This document shows, in pieces, positions 45,775 through 57,219 of a DNA stretch of 64,000 bases. The notes under the pieces were generated by a model. That model was not told where the DNA came from. It saw nothing but the letters and a program-made list of their open reading frames with translations, and made no database searches. Numbering within the stretch: position 1 is the first letter of the stretch; every line of letters starts with the position of its first letter. Source of the stretch: Meandrina meandrites (Eukaryota; Cnidaria; Anthozoa; Scleractinia; Meandrinidae); the NCBI GenBank assembly GCA_963693305.1, contig OY855910.1, positions 20,118,362 through 20,182,361 on the forward strand, given 5' to 3'. A program made the position numbers and the translations under genes.

Positions 45775-46190
45775 GGCAGATGGAATCCCATGTAAAAAAA
45801 GTCACTGGGATCCCAGCGGGATACTGCCGCGAATCTTGGCGTGAATCGCGATCCTGCCAAGATCCCGTCAAGATCCCGCCAATGCGGGGATATCCCGAAA
45901 GAATTCTGGCCGGGAAAAATCCCCACCACGCCGGGATCTCACCAAGAAGCTTGGTGGGAACCGGGATCCCACCAAGACGGCAGTTTTTCTGCCAGGATCT
46001 CACCAAAACAGCAGACTTCCCGGCGGGGTAAAATTCCCGTCACGTTTCATGGCAACGATCTCACCGGGAATTATATTCTTGCCGGGACCCCGTCAAGAAA
46101 AATCCTGGCGAGAAACAAAGTGGGAATAAATCTTGGTAGTGTTCCCGGCGAAAACTCAATTCTCACTGGAAGGAAATCGTGATTTAAAAT
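45775..46190. repeat. GC-rich imperfect repeat, left block
   Basis: Recurring GATCCCGCCAAGATC, GGGATCTCACCAAGA and CCGGGAA words. The end (GATCCCACCAAGA...CAGTTTTT...ACCAAAA) recurs at about 49205-49252 in the same orientation. Confidence 0.75.
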
Positions 46191-46199
46191 TCGCACAAG

Positions 46200-46675
46200 C
46201 TTTCGTGGTCGGAACGCAAATCTTGACTGGAATGATTGATGAAACAAACTGAACTACTTCGTAGTTGACCTATTCACTATTTCACTTGGCGATGATCTTC
46301 CACTTGCAAATATTTTTGGCAACTCGCTGTAATGACACTCAATCATGTTGAAAAGTCGCTTTGCGATGGCATTTTAATTTTGGTACCATGCGTCAACTTT
46401 AAACTCATATTATTTGTCATTTTATGAAAGATGTTGTTCCTTTCAACAAATTTTACAGAAGCAATTGTTCACTTTTCGTTTAACTTTGCTAATGAACTAA
46501 AGCTAACGTTCTCTTAGCCAGTTAAAAGTAATTTCTGCTTGTTAGTGAAATTGTGGCAATCTTTTTCCGTAAATAAATATATCTTATTAGACATTTTGTT
46601 GTGTAGTATTGCCAAGTATTTTTACGAGTTGTGCCAAATACAAACAACGAGAAAAATTCTCGGCGATACTACACA

Positions 46676-46709
<34 letters not shown>

Positions 46710-47095
46710 AGCCAAAATGTTATGTCGAAGCGGGCGAATTTCGCGGATATTTATTTGCCGGGAATGCATGACAGAAGTATGCGAAGCGGAACGGAATTGG
46801 CGCGGGATATCCAGCTAACTGATTGGTCAAGAGCACGAGAACACGTAAAACTCATTTTGTGGTTTCAAGCAAGCCATCACTGCATGGCGCAATTTATTTC
46901 ACTTTTTACAACGAGCAAAAATAGCCTTTTGAACATTCAAATTATCCAGTAAATCAATTCAAGTTTTTCGCCTTAAGATTTCTGTCAAGGAAAAACTTAG
47001 AAAAGAAATTCGTTTTGACAAGCGAAAACTTCTAAAAATGACAAATTTCATTACAATTTTTCTTGTAAAACAGTTAGCTTAGGCTCAAAAACAAG
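46200..47095. other. Non-coding between repeat block and recombinase
   Basis: An inverted pair around 46590-46680 (TACTACACAACAAAACGTCT-like) forms a small foldback. No gene. Confidence 0.45.
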
Positions 47096-47096
47096 T

Positions 47097-48357
47097 TCAT
47101 TCATCATCGTCCTCGTGGATTACAATTCTCTTTCGCTTGGAAGGAAGCTGAGGAGATCTTTCGCCGATGACAATGGTACAGTTGTTGAAAACTGCTCCTG
47201 AGAAAAGATGATTTCCACTTGCAGTACTTGCAGTTGTTCCTGTGGCCATGGAACTCTGTGCAGAGCTGTTCAAACTCAGCTGATTTAGTACTGGGCGAGC
47301 ACTACAGTGTCTGCTTATTTTCAACGACATTTCTTTTTGCTGCTCTACTGACACAGTAGAATAAGAATCTATGGATTTTAGATTCTTATGTCCTGATATC
47401 TGGCTGATATCCAACGGATTGACGTTTTCGTGGCGTAATGCTGTAATCATTGTTCGACGAACGGAGTGGTTTGTGTGTTTGCCAGTAAGGTTTACGGCGT
47501 CTGCCATCGTCTTCATGAATTGACCCAAGGAATGGATACCAAGAGGCTGTCGTTTGTACCACACTTCAGTTTTCGGACTTTTAGCCACAGCCAAGTAGAG
47601 TGGGGAATCTGGTTTCATCATATCCGGTGGTCTTCATGCCAGAAAGGTCTTGAAAATCTTCACGGGACATACCTCTTTGCACCAAATTCTTTCCCTCCGG
47701 TTCTCGTCTTAGACCCTCGTTCCGTCTTCCATGATGTATTCTCTCCTTTCGCTGCCTTCTTCTTGTCGTATCTCAAGGTCTCCTGGCAGAACTTTGCGGT
47801 GCTCGTCACGCGCACGCCAGCCGAAATCCATGGTGTTGTTCAACCAAACTGTGCGAAGAAGACCATCAGGCAAATGGTCGCCAAGCTGTTTTTTGCTCCA
47901 AAATTTTTCAAGCTCGTCGTTTTTTAGACCCAGCACCTTGTTTGGACGACCACCTTTACCTGACAGCCTTTTGACTCCAACGCCTCGCGTGATTTTTTAA
48001 AGACCTTATCTCGAATGATGCTGTAATTCTTGCCATGTTGTTGTAGAAAGCGGTCAAATGTTCCTGGTTCGAACTCATCACCGATAAGTTTTCTCACTTT
48101 GATGAAAAAATGGGCAATGAGACTGTTCAGTTCCTCGGGAGTAATATCCTCCATTGGCTTTCTCTCGTTGATGGAGTTGCACCACCGAGTCCAAACATTG
48201 AGGTCAGTTTTCGTCTTCTTGGTTGTGTTGTTGTTTCTATTTTCTTCAATACATGATGAGATTTCACTCTTGTCTAACTGCTTTTCTTCGTTCGATTTAT
48301 CTAATAAACTTGGATCAATACTTGCCAGCCATTCCGACTCTTTGTCGTCAGAAAAAT
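47097..48357 (-). pseudogene. Crypton-like tyrosine recombinase (DUF3504 family), near-complete
   Basis: From right to left: KKTKTDLNVWTRWCNSIN and ITPEELNSLIAHFFIKVRKL (core-binding domain, 48250-48080); SIIRDKVFKKSREAL; FGWRARDEH with the first catalytic arginine (about 47830); SKTRTGGKEF with the lysine (about 47705); YLAVAKSPKTEVWYKRQPLG; TNHSVRRT with the H-x-x-R pair (about 47475); ISGHKN; and SIDSYSTVS with the tyrosine (about 47370). It ends in a basic/acidic tail (KRKRIV, EDDDE) at 47097. All catalytic positions can be found, but a stop near 47640 and frame changes near 47930 and 47690 break the frame, and part of the core-binding domain is missing near 48085. Confidence 0.85.
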
Positions 48358-48429
48358 AATTTCAATTGTCCGCCAGTTTTTTGTAACTTCAACCCAATTC
48401 ATCACTTGCGCGTTGTACAAAACCTTCCT

Positions 48430-48500
48430 AACCAGTTCCTGGAGTACAAATATCGTGTGATATTTGGACTCGTTTTGGGCGTTATTTGTACTCTGCGAAA
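48430..48500. repeat. Small hairpin repeat
   Basis: GGAGTACAAATATCGTGTGA is followed within 60 bp by its inverse partner GTTATTTGTACTC. Confidence 0.5.
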
Positions 48501-48769
48501 CAGTGTTGGATAATAAATGATGTTGTTTTGATACGCGGCACTTGTGGAGTCATATTTCATGATTAACGTCTTTATTTTGTCGCTAAGCGAAACGCCAAGT
48601 TTGCTTCGGTTTTAACCTCGACAGTTCTGAATTTCATCAATCCTCCTGGTTATTCAGCCACTGACGCCGTTTTTTAACTTTTTTTGTTCTGCAGGCAGCT
48701 TTCATAACTATTGAACGAACACTCACTTGTACTTGTTTTGATTTATGTTACGCTGAATCACTCCAGCCA

Positions 48770-49260
48770 TGAATCTTGCCAGAATTCCTGCCATGAATCT
48801 TGCCGAGGATAGACATTTTCAGTAACCAAAAATATTGCTGGGATTCTTGCCATGAATCTCGTCAAGATTTTCTCCACTGGGAATTGTGATCCTTGGCGAG
48901 ATTCCCGGCAAGATTATGGCCGCCGGGAATTTCGTTTCCCGCTGAGAATCTTGGTAAGGTTCCCGGCAAGATTATGGCCGACGGGAATTTCGCTTCCCGC
49001 CGAGAATATTGGCAATATTCCTGGCAAGAGTATGGTCACCAGGAATTTTACTTCCCGCCGGGATCCTGGTGAGATTATGGCCGCAGGGATTTTCATTACG
49101 GCCGAGAATCCCATCGGGACTCCCTCTGGGAATGAAAATCCCGGCAGCCATAATCGCGCCAGGATCCCGGCGCGATCCCTGCCGGGATTCCCACCGGGAT
49201 TTGGCCAAGATCCCACCAAGATCACAGTTTTTTTAGGGATTTTACCAAAATAGAGCAGTT
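48770..49260. repeat. GC-rich tandem repeat, right block
   Basis: About 58-bp units containing TTCCCGGCAAGATTATGGCC and GGGAATTTCGTTTCCCGC (starts near 48902, 48960 and 49018, then degenerate). It is related to the block at 45775-46190. Confidence 0.8.
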
Positions 49261-49659
49261 TCAACACACTAATACAGAAAGCCGAAAACGTCCCTTGATC
49301 TGATTTTACACAATTTCTAAACTATCCTTGGTCATTATTTCTAGCTTTATTTCATCTTGAAGCAAATAAGTTTTACCAAATTTTCAACCGTTTGAAAAGT
49401 AAAACTATTGTGATTCAATTTACATGCCAAATTTTAACTGATTTCAGAGGGTCATTACTCGCAGAGTATACCACTACAGTGTTCTCCCTATTTTTCAGCA
49501 CAGCAGGTAAACAAACTTTTCAAACCGGTAAAGACCTTCAGGTGAACTCAGCTGTTTTCTAGTGTTGCCTTATGCTGATCAAATTTTATTTCACAAGAAC
49601 TTTATTCTGGCCGTACTGTCATCTTTTATTTTTGAAAATAGTTCACCAAAAGGGTCTTT

Positions 49660-50950
49660 TTGACGAAATAAAAGAATTCGAATTTTCGGTCCTGTCTCAT
49701 GATTCTTGAAAAATAGAGTCACTGAGATGCTCTTAAGCAAAAGTAATGGTTTGTTGCAACTCGTAGCATTCTAGTGATTGCCATTTCCATGATTTGAGCT
49801 CTTCTCTACCACAAAGGGAGAAAAAATCTTTTCTAAACACTGCCAATGTCTTTTCACACTAAAATGGCGCATTGCTTCAGCCTCCAATACCTTTCTTGAA
49901 CTTTTCACACTTAACACTACAGTAGTAAGTTCTGTTTCCATAATTAAGACCAAACATAACATTATGCATGTATATATGCAATGATGTCAGAGACAAGGAA
50001 TAAAGACCGTGCACCTAGCCATGATGGTGGAGAGTTTCTGATGTTATGACCACTAACCTCTGCATGTTTTAAAAATTGCCAGGAAAGATATTCAGCGGCC
50101 CGCTATGCATTTAAAGGTCCTAGTGGCACTATGGAGATAAAGCTCAGGCTTGCCACTGGACCCAGCTGACTTTGTTATAAAAAGGATCACTGACATATTA
50201 TTATTCAACAAAAGCAAAATGGTTCAAAGCAAGATTGCGCCGTTATAGCGAGCACAACTGTGCACTTCGCAAATTACAAACTGGAAAAAAAAACAATTAA
50301 TTTTCTTACAAAGGAGAAAGTGCTTTAAACTAACTTATATCCGGCTCCCTTTCCATTTCTATCAAGTAGAAGCGAACTTTGCACAAAGTAACCTTTGCTG
50401 GAACTGAGTTAAAAAATTAGTAAAAGCAGTGGTTCAGAAGTTTTTTTTAAATTTGACGTGTAGACCGAAGAACCCAATTCAATATACTGTAGTACTGTCA
50501 AGCACAAATCCAATAAACATAATAAAAAAGGCAACATCGCATATATCAAAAACTTTCAATGGTATCACCACGTAAATTCAGAATTAAAATAAAAGCAATA
50601 AAAAACTAACTTAGGAGCTCTGCTTTTGGGCTTGACTTAATCTAAATTGCATCTTATCTCAGTGTTCTAGGAGCATTTTGCTGAAGAATGAAAGTTATTT
50701 GTTATCATTTCAGTACCATTTTGACCAAAGATATGGCAAAATTTCATTTATAGTACCTTCTACATGAGCAATAAAAAAAATTACATTTGCCTCTCACGCA
50801 CCCCCTAGGGTCGATGTACCTAATGAAAAGGTGCACTTTTTGTCACAAAATCCATGCCATTTTTAATTTATGGTGGCGAATATGATACAGAAAGACCTAA
50901 AGTGCAGTTGTTATAGTGTTTTTAGCAGATGCATAAAGTGAAGAAGGTTA
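49660..50950. other. Intronic, nothing recognised
   Basis: AT-rich sequence right up to the PWP2 exon. No domain or repeat pair was noticed. Confidence 0.45.
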
Positions 50951-50957
50951 GACTTAC

Positions 50958-51176
50958 TATCACAAGGTTGAATTGACTCCATGACTTGACAAACCAGTTC
51001 TAGTTCATTGATTCTGAGGCTCAACACCAGTGCTTTAGTGTGTTCCTTGTTATTACTAGCTTGCCAGATCTTGTCAGGAGTGATATCACAGTCCAGTTGA
51101 AATGGATCAAATACAATGTCAGATTCCAGAGAAAATACCACTAGCCCTTCAGTACTGGCCGCTGCCCATGACTGAC
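50958..51176 (-). CDS. PWP2: PWP2 (UTP-B subunit), exon joining WD repeats to Utp12 domain
   Basis: The minus-strand exon begins after TTTACCCTGCAG and reads QSWAAASTEGLVVFSLES, FDPFQLDCDITPDKI, KALVLSLRINELELV and ESIQPCD before the donor GTAAGTC (50957 downward). In PWP2 the last WD blade (WAAT/STEGLLIYSL) is followed by FDPFxLD-x-x-VTP and the ALxxALRLNE helix that starts the Utp12 domain; the order and spacing agree. 219 bp, no stops, entry phase 1 and exit phase 1. It is followed in the gene by the exon at 15177-15402. Upstream WD-repeat exons should lie at higher coordinates but were not found in the window. Confidence 0.9.
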
Positions 51177-51179
51177 CTG

Positions 51180-51920
51180 CAGGGTAAACAGTTAAATATT
51201 TCTATTCACACAAGTTTCAAGGTTTATTATTTGTGTAAATGGATTAAAACAAAAGTCGATTTGACAGGGTTAGGTAAATTTGATGCCCCTATGCATCTGT
51301 TTTGAAGTAAGCCTATTAAAAGGGCCCCTCTCGCACTTTGTTAGCTTCAATTTAAAAACGTTGTGTTAGAGTTACGGTCATGAGCTCCACAAACTTCGCT
51401 TGTCACATGCAACCCATGTTCAATTATGTGGAATAAACAACCTTAAATACAATACTACCGATAATTCTTTCCATACAAGCTTAAGTAAAATTGAAACAGA
51501 AATTTATGTATTAATCCTGAAAATTCAAAATTTGTGTTGACCACGCACAAGGGCTGTGACGACACGAAGGCTCAAACAGATAATGCTGAACACATCAATA
51601 ATTTCAGTACTTTGTTTTTATTGGCCAAGAATTCATAAAACACTGATAAAACGATGCTTGGGAATTCCATTATCTTTTGAATTGTAGACAAACCGGGAGA
51701 GTGCACTCTTTTCAAACGTGGCATGTTATTATGTTATCGTGAAACGGAAACAATCCACAAATCAGACTTGAAGCGACAAAACTCAAATCTAAAAGTTGCT
51801 TTTGTTATTTTGACCTTCTATGTGGTATATGCTTGATTAAAACCTTATTCTCTAGCAATAGATGGGTGGAGTATGGCTCAAGAAAACGAATTTATTTCTT
51901 AGAAAGCCCACAACATTTAT
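51180..51920. other. Intronic, nothing recognised
   Basis: AT-rich. No domain seen. Confidence 0.45.
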
Positions 51921-51929
51921 TTGTTTTAA

Positions 51930-52466
51930 GGTGGCTGGTAATGGTTTCCAGCACGTTCCAGCTCTTACACTTTGAAGGGATTCTACAACAAATTTTTGTC
52001 AGTTACTGCTACAGTAATGGTATCAAATAAATTCCCAATGATTGCCGAGTATGTTTCGGTTACTTTCTTCACCTCACTGGTTTCCATAGCAACAGTATAA
52101 CCTGTTGAAAACACCCTTAATTTTGGCTTTAAGTGCTTATAACTCAAAAACGAGCTCGGTGACCCCCATTTTTTATTATTGAACATTAATTAGCATGTTA
52201 AGATACAACTTTCTGCCAAGTTCAAAAAATTTCTACGGAGCGGTTTCAGAGCCACCTTTACCGAGCTCGTTTTTGAGTTATAAGCACTAAAAGCCAAAAT
52301 TAAGGGTGCTTTTAACAGGTTGTCCTGTTGCTATGGTAACCAGTGACGTCAAGAAAATGACCACAACATATTTACTTGTCATTGTAGCATCAATTGATAA
52401 AGATTTCTTGTACAGACCCATCAAAGTGTAAGAGCTGGAAAATGCTGGAAACCGATACCAGCCACC
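51930..52466. mobile_element. TTAA-flanked foldback, 537 bp
   Basis: TTAA at 51926-51929 and 52467-52470. The termini are GGTGGCTGGTAATGGTTTCC and near-inverse. The left part (51930-52257, ending GAGCCACC) resembles the whole MITE at 36821-37131, and the right part is an inverse second half beginning CCGAGCTCGTTTTTGAG. Confidence 0.82.
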
Positions 52467-52479
52467 TTAACTTACTTTA

Positions 52480-53145
52480 TTGCACATGAAATGTAACAAC
52501 ATAATTGATATGATTGTTATTGTAAACAATAGCAACCAAAACAAGCTAAATACAACAAAGCATAAGGTATTCCACAGTTTAAATGGAACTTAGCAGCAGA
52601 GGACAGTCCAGACAGCGAGAGTGATGCAGTGGAACATAAATGATGGGCAAAATCAAACAAAAAACTCTGAAACATGACGCTTAGACGTTGAAAGGGCAGT
52701 TAAAAAGCAACAGCTTGAGTAGTATAGGGCAGCGGTTTTTGGATAAGCCAATCAGAAGCCAGGATTTTTGGAATGGACCAATCAGAAAGTCAGATTTGTT
52801 TCACCTGACCTTTTCGCATATATAACAAGATACCGCAAAAGAAAAACAATGGGAATCAAAGTGATTGAGCATGCAAGAGGTCAAGCTACTTATGACGTCG
52901 AGAGTTGCTACTACATGTATGTTTGTCACACTATGGTGTCACGTATTACAAAACAGTCGCACAAATTCATTTTAACAACTTAATAATCTAAAAAAAAATT
53001 AATGTTAAATTTACAAGTTGGTAATGTATGCTGTACGCTATTTACAAGCAAGGTAGGTGTGCATTATTACGATGAGGGATTGTGCAAGGAAAAGAGTGTG
53101 TCTTGTTCAACTGAGAATATGCGCAGAAGTGAGTTTTGTGGGGGA
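52480..53145. other. Non-coding or unassigned
   Basis: The open frame 52768-52983 has no recognised domain. Confidence 0.35.
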
Positions 53146-53150
53146 CCTAT

Positions 53151-53545
53151 TTACAGTTTGCACAAGATTTCAACGTTCATGTCATCCTGCTCATCCCAGG
53201 CCACATTTAGCTCTCGTAACATTTCCTCCTCTTCCTTGTCGTAGCGTAGGTATCCGTAAGGATACGAAAAGTAATTCTTTGTGTCCACAACACGTTTGTC
53301 AAAGAGCGATTTGTTGTGCTTGTTTTCGGTTAGTGTTTCTACTTGTTTGGTGTTAACACCTCGTGTGATCTTATACGAGTTGAAGACTGGGATCTCCCAT
53401 GGATCTTTTAGTAGGTCAGAAACTTCATGGATGACGTTTTCTTTGAGGAGTTCAAAGTTTAGTTGTTATCGCCCTCAATCAAGACTTCTAGCATCTCTTC
53501 GTCTTTGGGATGCCAACGACCCATCGGTTTAGGTATATCTCTTAA
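53151..53545 (-). pseudogene. Unidentified coding-like segment
   Basis: A long clean minus frame ends at a TAA (53151-53153): NFELLKENVIHEVSDLLKDP, EIPVFNSYKITRGVNTK, NKSLFDKRVVDTKNYFSYPY, DKEEEEMLRELNVAWDEQDD. A second frame just upstream reads PMGRWHPKDEEMLEVLIEGD. The residue mix is that of a real acidic/charged protein rather than random translation, and a frameshift near 53460 joins the pieces. I do not recognise the family. It is probably the C-terminal part of a transposon or host protein. Confidence 0.45.
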
Positions 53546-54089
53546 TAGGGATACCCTCCATCCCCTCACCTTCCTTTGCTATTCACTCCACCTTAGAAGA
53601 AAAATGGAAAATGCACTGTGAATTTGATAAAAAAGTGTTGTTGCCTGATTCTCGAGTGTTCGTGACATAACCTTAACAAATTGCGTGACCACGTGACTGT
53701 TTCCGTGACAAAGAGGAATTCATACAGAGGCTTTAACTGCCAACTGCTTGGCATCACCCTTGTCAGCCGTTGACCAGGAACTATGGTAGTTTCAGCAGCT
53801 AGCAACGTGACTAGAGTTCCTGGCGCCGCCAGCAGTAGATGCCACTGGGTGATGCCTTAAGCACTGCACGATGACTGCCAGATCCAGTTGGATGCTGCCT
53901 CTGCTTCTTCTTGAAGAGTCTTGATTGTTGCTTGGAGAGCAACAATCAATACCGGGGTTGGAACAAAAGAATGCGGAGGGAACGAGTTTGTGCCGATAAA
54001 TGGAGGGGAAAAGAAATAGTTTCCGTGCGACATTTTCCCCGCATGAGCACAAAAAACTTCAGTACACGCGCACTTCAAATGCAAATTGT

Positions 54090-54720
54090 TTTAAGACGGA
54101 ATCTGCCAGGACTTCGAGTAGTTATTGGACAAAATTATGTACCAAAATTATTTACACTTTATTGCAAGTTTTTGTGTTACTGCTTCAAATATCTTATCAA
54201 AAGAAATCTTTTCTAACAACACCAAACATCGAAAACCGATTTCGAAGTTCCGCTGAATTCCACTAAATCGCTTAAAAGACGCGAGCTTTTGCCTATAGCT
54301 TGTGAACTTTGAATTTCATTTTCTCAGGCTCTGATAAGAAATTGTTGTACCAAAATTATTTACACCTTATTGCAAACTTTTGTGTTGCTGCTTCAAATAT
54401 CTTATCAAAAGAAATCTTTTCTAACAACACCAAACACCGAAAACACATTTCGAATTTCCCACTGAATTCCACTGAATCGCTTAAAGACGATTTTACAAAA
54501 TGGCTGCACGTGAGAATTTGCCTATAGCTTGTGAACTTTGAAATTCATTTTCTAAGACTCTGATGAGAGATTGTGGTCGGTGTTTTCAGGGATTATTACT
54601 TACATCTTTACCTTTTATTAGGGTAGAAAATAACGCAATAGGATTTAAATTATTCTGGTACTCGATTTTTGTCCAACTTAAATAAATATTACTTGACGTC
54701 CTGGTGGATTCCGTCTTAAA
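54090..54720. repeat. Tandem 210-bp repeat inside a foldback
   Basis: 54134-54340 and 54341-54550 are direct copies (CAAAATTATTTACAC...GAACTTTGAA). Flanking 54090-54150 is the inverse of about 54650-54720 (TTTTAAGACGGAATC and partner). Confidence 0.75.
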
Positions 54721-54839
54721 ATTTTTCACCACGTGGATCTGCCTGATTATTTGATGTTTGCACAAGACGACCGAGCCGAGAAATGTACAAGGATCCCAGA
54801 AGCACATGCAGAGCTATTGTGCCAATAATTACACCTTTT

Positions 54840-55690
54840 GTTCTCTTCAAAATGTCTCTGACTTGTCGCAACAATTTTGTTTTTGTCAAAAATGTTATGA
54901 CATTTAAAACTTGTCCGCTAGAGCGAATTGGCCCTTAAAAACCTCCCAGTTTTGTTGATGAAAGCGATGTCAACATATTTCGAGGTTAAACCTTCTGACG
55001 TTTATTGCCTGTGACAGGTTCTTCACACAACAAATCTTAATACAACTTTTACAACGTTTACTGTACGCTGATTAAAACATCTCTACGAGTTATTCAATGT
55101 AAAAAAGGACCTTGACCTTGTTTTGATTTACTACAAAACAGTCAGTCAACTCAAGGCAAAAACAAAATACAGAAAAACAAAGTGAACTCGCTGCTAAACA
55201 CAGAAGATTTTTTACCACACTTTGTTTTATAAGATATTAAACAAAATGTACTCACACCACAAAGTACAGCAAACTGAGAAAATCATGGTTATGTAAGTCA
55301 TTTTAAAGCAGATTTTGTGTAAAAATATTGGCAGTTTGTGATTTAGAAAGTGATGCATCCTAACATAGAAAAAGCTTACAATGTTGTTTTGAACCTTCTT
55401 CTTTTTATTGCGATTTGGTTGCATGATTAACTAATTCTGTTTCATCATACACGTTGCTTAATACCTTAGAGAATTTTATGCAGAGGACTTTTTCAATTTT
55501 CTTCATTTCTGGTAACGTTGGTAAGCAAATATGCAGTAGGTTAAGTCTGAACTCCCTCAGCAAAGCACAGGTAACGGCAAAGAAATCGGCGGAATATTGG
55601 TTTGACGTGTACAAGATTTCAACACACTCGTTGATAAGAGACACAAAACAAATGCAAGCTATTAAAAAAAGAGCGGTTGGATAATACATC
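54840..55690. other. Non-coding, nothing firm
   Basis: The minus open frame 55405-55692 (with a hydrophobic N-terminus) was considered, but no family was recognised. Confidence 0.35.
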
Positions 55691-56090
55691 ACTTAAGGTA
55701 TCAGCACCGGCAAAATTTTAGGATTTTTGTTTACTCTGTTTTTTCTCTGACATGTTTCTAAGTACTCCTATTTTACATAAACACAGAATTTGGGACAAAA
55801 TACGCGCAAGGAAACGAGAACGATGACGCTAAAATTTGTTCCTTTACCGGAAGTGAATGGTATTTTTGAGTGGGGAACTGGGTCGGTTGTTAGGGTCTTT
55901 ATCCATTTTTCGGTACTTCTCTGCGATTTTTGGGTCCTGGTGGCTGGTTTGTGAGGTTGTTTTGATGTATTCGAACACTGTTTGCTTGGGAGTGACTATT
56001 CAGCACTCAGTTGATGTTGTGAGACTTCTCATTTTTCCATACATGAAGTATAAATCACACTTAACATTTTTTTTTCAAGTTAAAAAAAGT

Positions 56091-56162
56091 GTCAACAGTA
56101 GGATTTGAACCCGGGCCGTCGGATTGCCGCGCGGGAACGCTATCCACTTGACTACCGATGAC
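56091..56162 (-). other. tRNA-like sequence, 72 nt, degenerate
   Basis: On the minus strand: GTCATCG at the 5' end and TGTTGAC at the 3' end pair with one mismatch and one wobble, as an acceptor stem. An A-box-like TAGTCAAGTGGATAGC and a B-box GGGTTCAAATCC are spaced as in tRNA. The D and anticodon arms fold poorly and the T stem has two mismatches. This is a tRNA pseudogene or tRNA-derived segment rather than a working tRNA. Confidence 0.4.
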
Positions 56163-56224
56163 CAGCTGCAAGAGTTCGTAAAATTTTGGCTATATATCCT
56201 AACCTCAATATAAAGCTAACCGCA

Positions 56225-56352
56225 AGCAAACTAAGCTAACGTAGGCTAACCGGAGTGCTTTTTAGGCTAAACGGAGTGCTAGTAGGCTAACCGGAGTGCA
56301 TAGTAGGCTAACCGAAGTGTATAGTAGGCTAACCGCAGTGCTAAATAGGCTA
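56225..56352. repeat. Minisatellite, about 20-25-bp unit
   Basis: Six units of TAGGCTAACCGGAGTGC with variable 3-8-base spacers (CTAG, ATAG, TATAG). Confidence 0.85.
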
Positions 56353-57219
56353 AAAGTGCTGTTTTGTATTCACTACATGAACTGAGTGTTACGTGGTATA
56401 AAAATATCATGAGGTGTCTCCCTATTGTCTCACAACATCAACTGAGTGCAGAATAGTCACTCCCCTGTTTGCTTGTGGATGCCATATTTGTTTTGAAAAC
56501 TAGTACCTAGTCCTTGAAAACCAATTTTGGAGAAACCGGAAGTCTGGGCCTAGTGTCGCCCTAGCAACGGAAAAACAAACATGGTTTTTGAGGCCTGCAA
56601 GCTTTTTAAACAGCGGAAATCGATCCAACATGGCGGCATCGAACACGAGTGGCTATGAACACGGATTTTACAGGATTTATCGTTGAATCTTAGACTTATT
56701 GGTGACATTTTTGGCATAACAGTATTAGCTGCAGTCAGAAAAAATGATTTTTTTCTAAAAATATTTGGCTGATGGACAAAATATTTGGCAGGGAGACTCT
56801 TTACATGCAGATGAACGATCGTAGTTTCAGCCCCAGTCATATCTGTTATTAAAAAATTCTGACAAGAACTCAAAAGCTACAAATGTGATGCTGGTCTTTT
56901 TTATTAGAAATTTTTCACTTGAGGATGGGGCTGAAACTACGTCAGTGCGTTTTGTGGCAATAAAGACAATTCCAATTTAATTTTGCTGTATTTCCAAATA
57001 TCTAGAGAGAAAAAAGCAAATTTCACAATATTGCAGCTATTAATAATTAACCAGCCAAGCGCAGTAGGGTGTCCATATGTAAAAAAAATATGACATTTTT
57101 GTACGTTTCAATGTATACACAATCATATTAAGGTATAAAAGATAGCACAAATACAGAAGAGATATTTTATTTTATTTTTCAAAAGAGGCATATTTTAGCC
57201 GGTGCTGATACCTTAAATA

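Larger units (their letters stand above)
45683..49652. mobile_element. Putative 4-kb element around a Crypton-like recombinase
   Basis: A perfect 27-bp inverted repeat, beginning CTTTTGGTGAACTATTTTCA, lies at 45683-45709 and 49626-49652. Inside are two blocks of a GC-rich repeat in direct orientation and the recombinase. Classic Cryptons lack inverted termini, so the repeat may belong to something else. No target duplication was seen. Confidence 0.45.
15403..50957 (-). other. PWP2: Giant PWP2 intron, about 35.6 kb
   Basis: The donor (GTAAGTC, 50957 downward) leaves one base of a codon, and the acceptor (CTATTAG ending at 15403) supplies two. The joined peptide passes smoothly from ESIQPCD to PLVVQSL, as in PWP2 proteins. 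No PWP2-like sequence was seen between them. The interval is almost entirely transposable elements and repeats. A misassembly joining unrelated parts is possible but is made less likely by the matching phase, order and strand. Confidence 0.75.
55697..57212. mobile_element. TTAA-flanked element, 1.5 kb
   Basis: TTAA at 55693-55696 and 57213-57216; termini GGTATCAGCACCGGC and the exact inverse (15 bp). An inner inverted pair, CGTAGTTTCAGCCCCA, lies at 56819-56834 and 56926-56941. It carries a tRNA-like segment and a minisatellite. No transposase was found. Confidence 0.8.

Noticed and set aside
42411..48357. One Crypton gene with N-terminal exon at 42.4 kb and recombinase at 47-48.4 kb
   Set aside because: The two parts are on opposite strands, so they cannot be one transcript without rearrangement.
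45780..49267. Pro/Arg/Gly-rich open frames at 45641-46182 and 48852-49267
   Set aside because: They lie in GC-rich tandem repeats and are open on both strands, so they reflect repeat composition.
55405..55692. Small membrane-protein gene on the minus strand
   Set aside because: Hydrophobic start, but no recognisable family, no splice context, and it ends beside a TTAA element.
56091..56162. Functional tRNA gene
   Set aside because: The T stem has two mismatches and the D and anticodon arms do not fold; kept only as tRNA-like.
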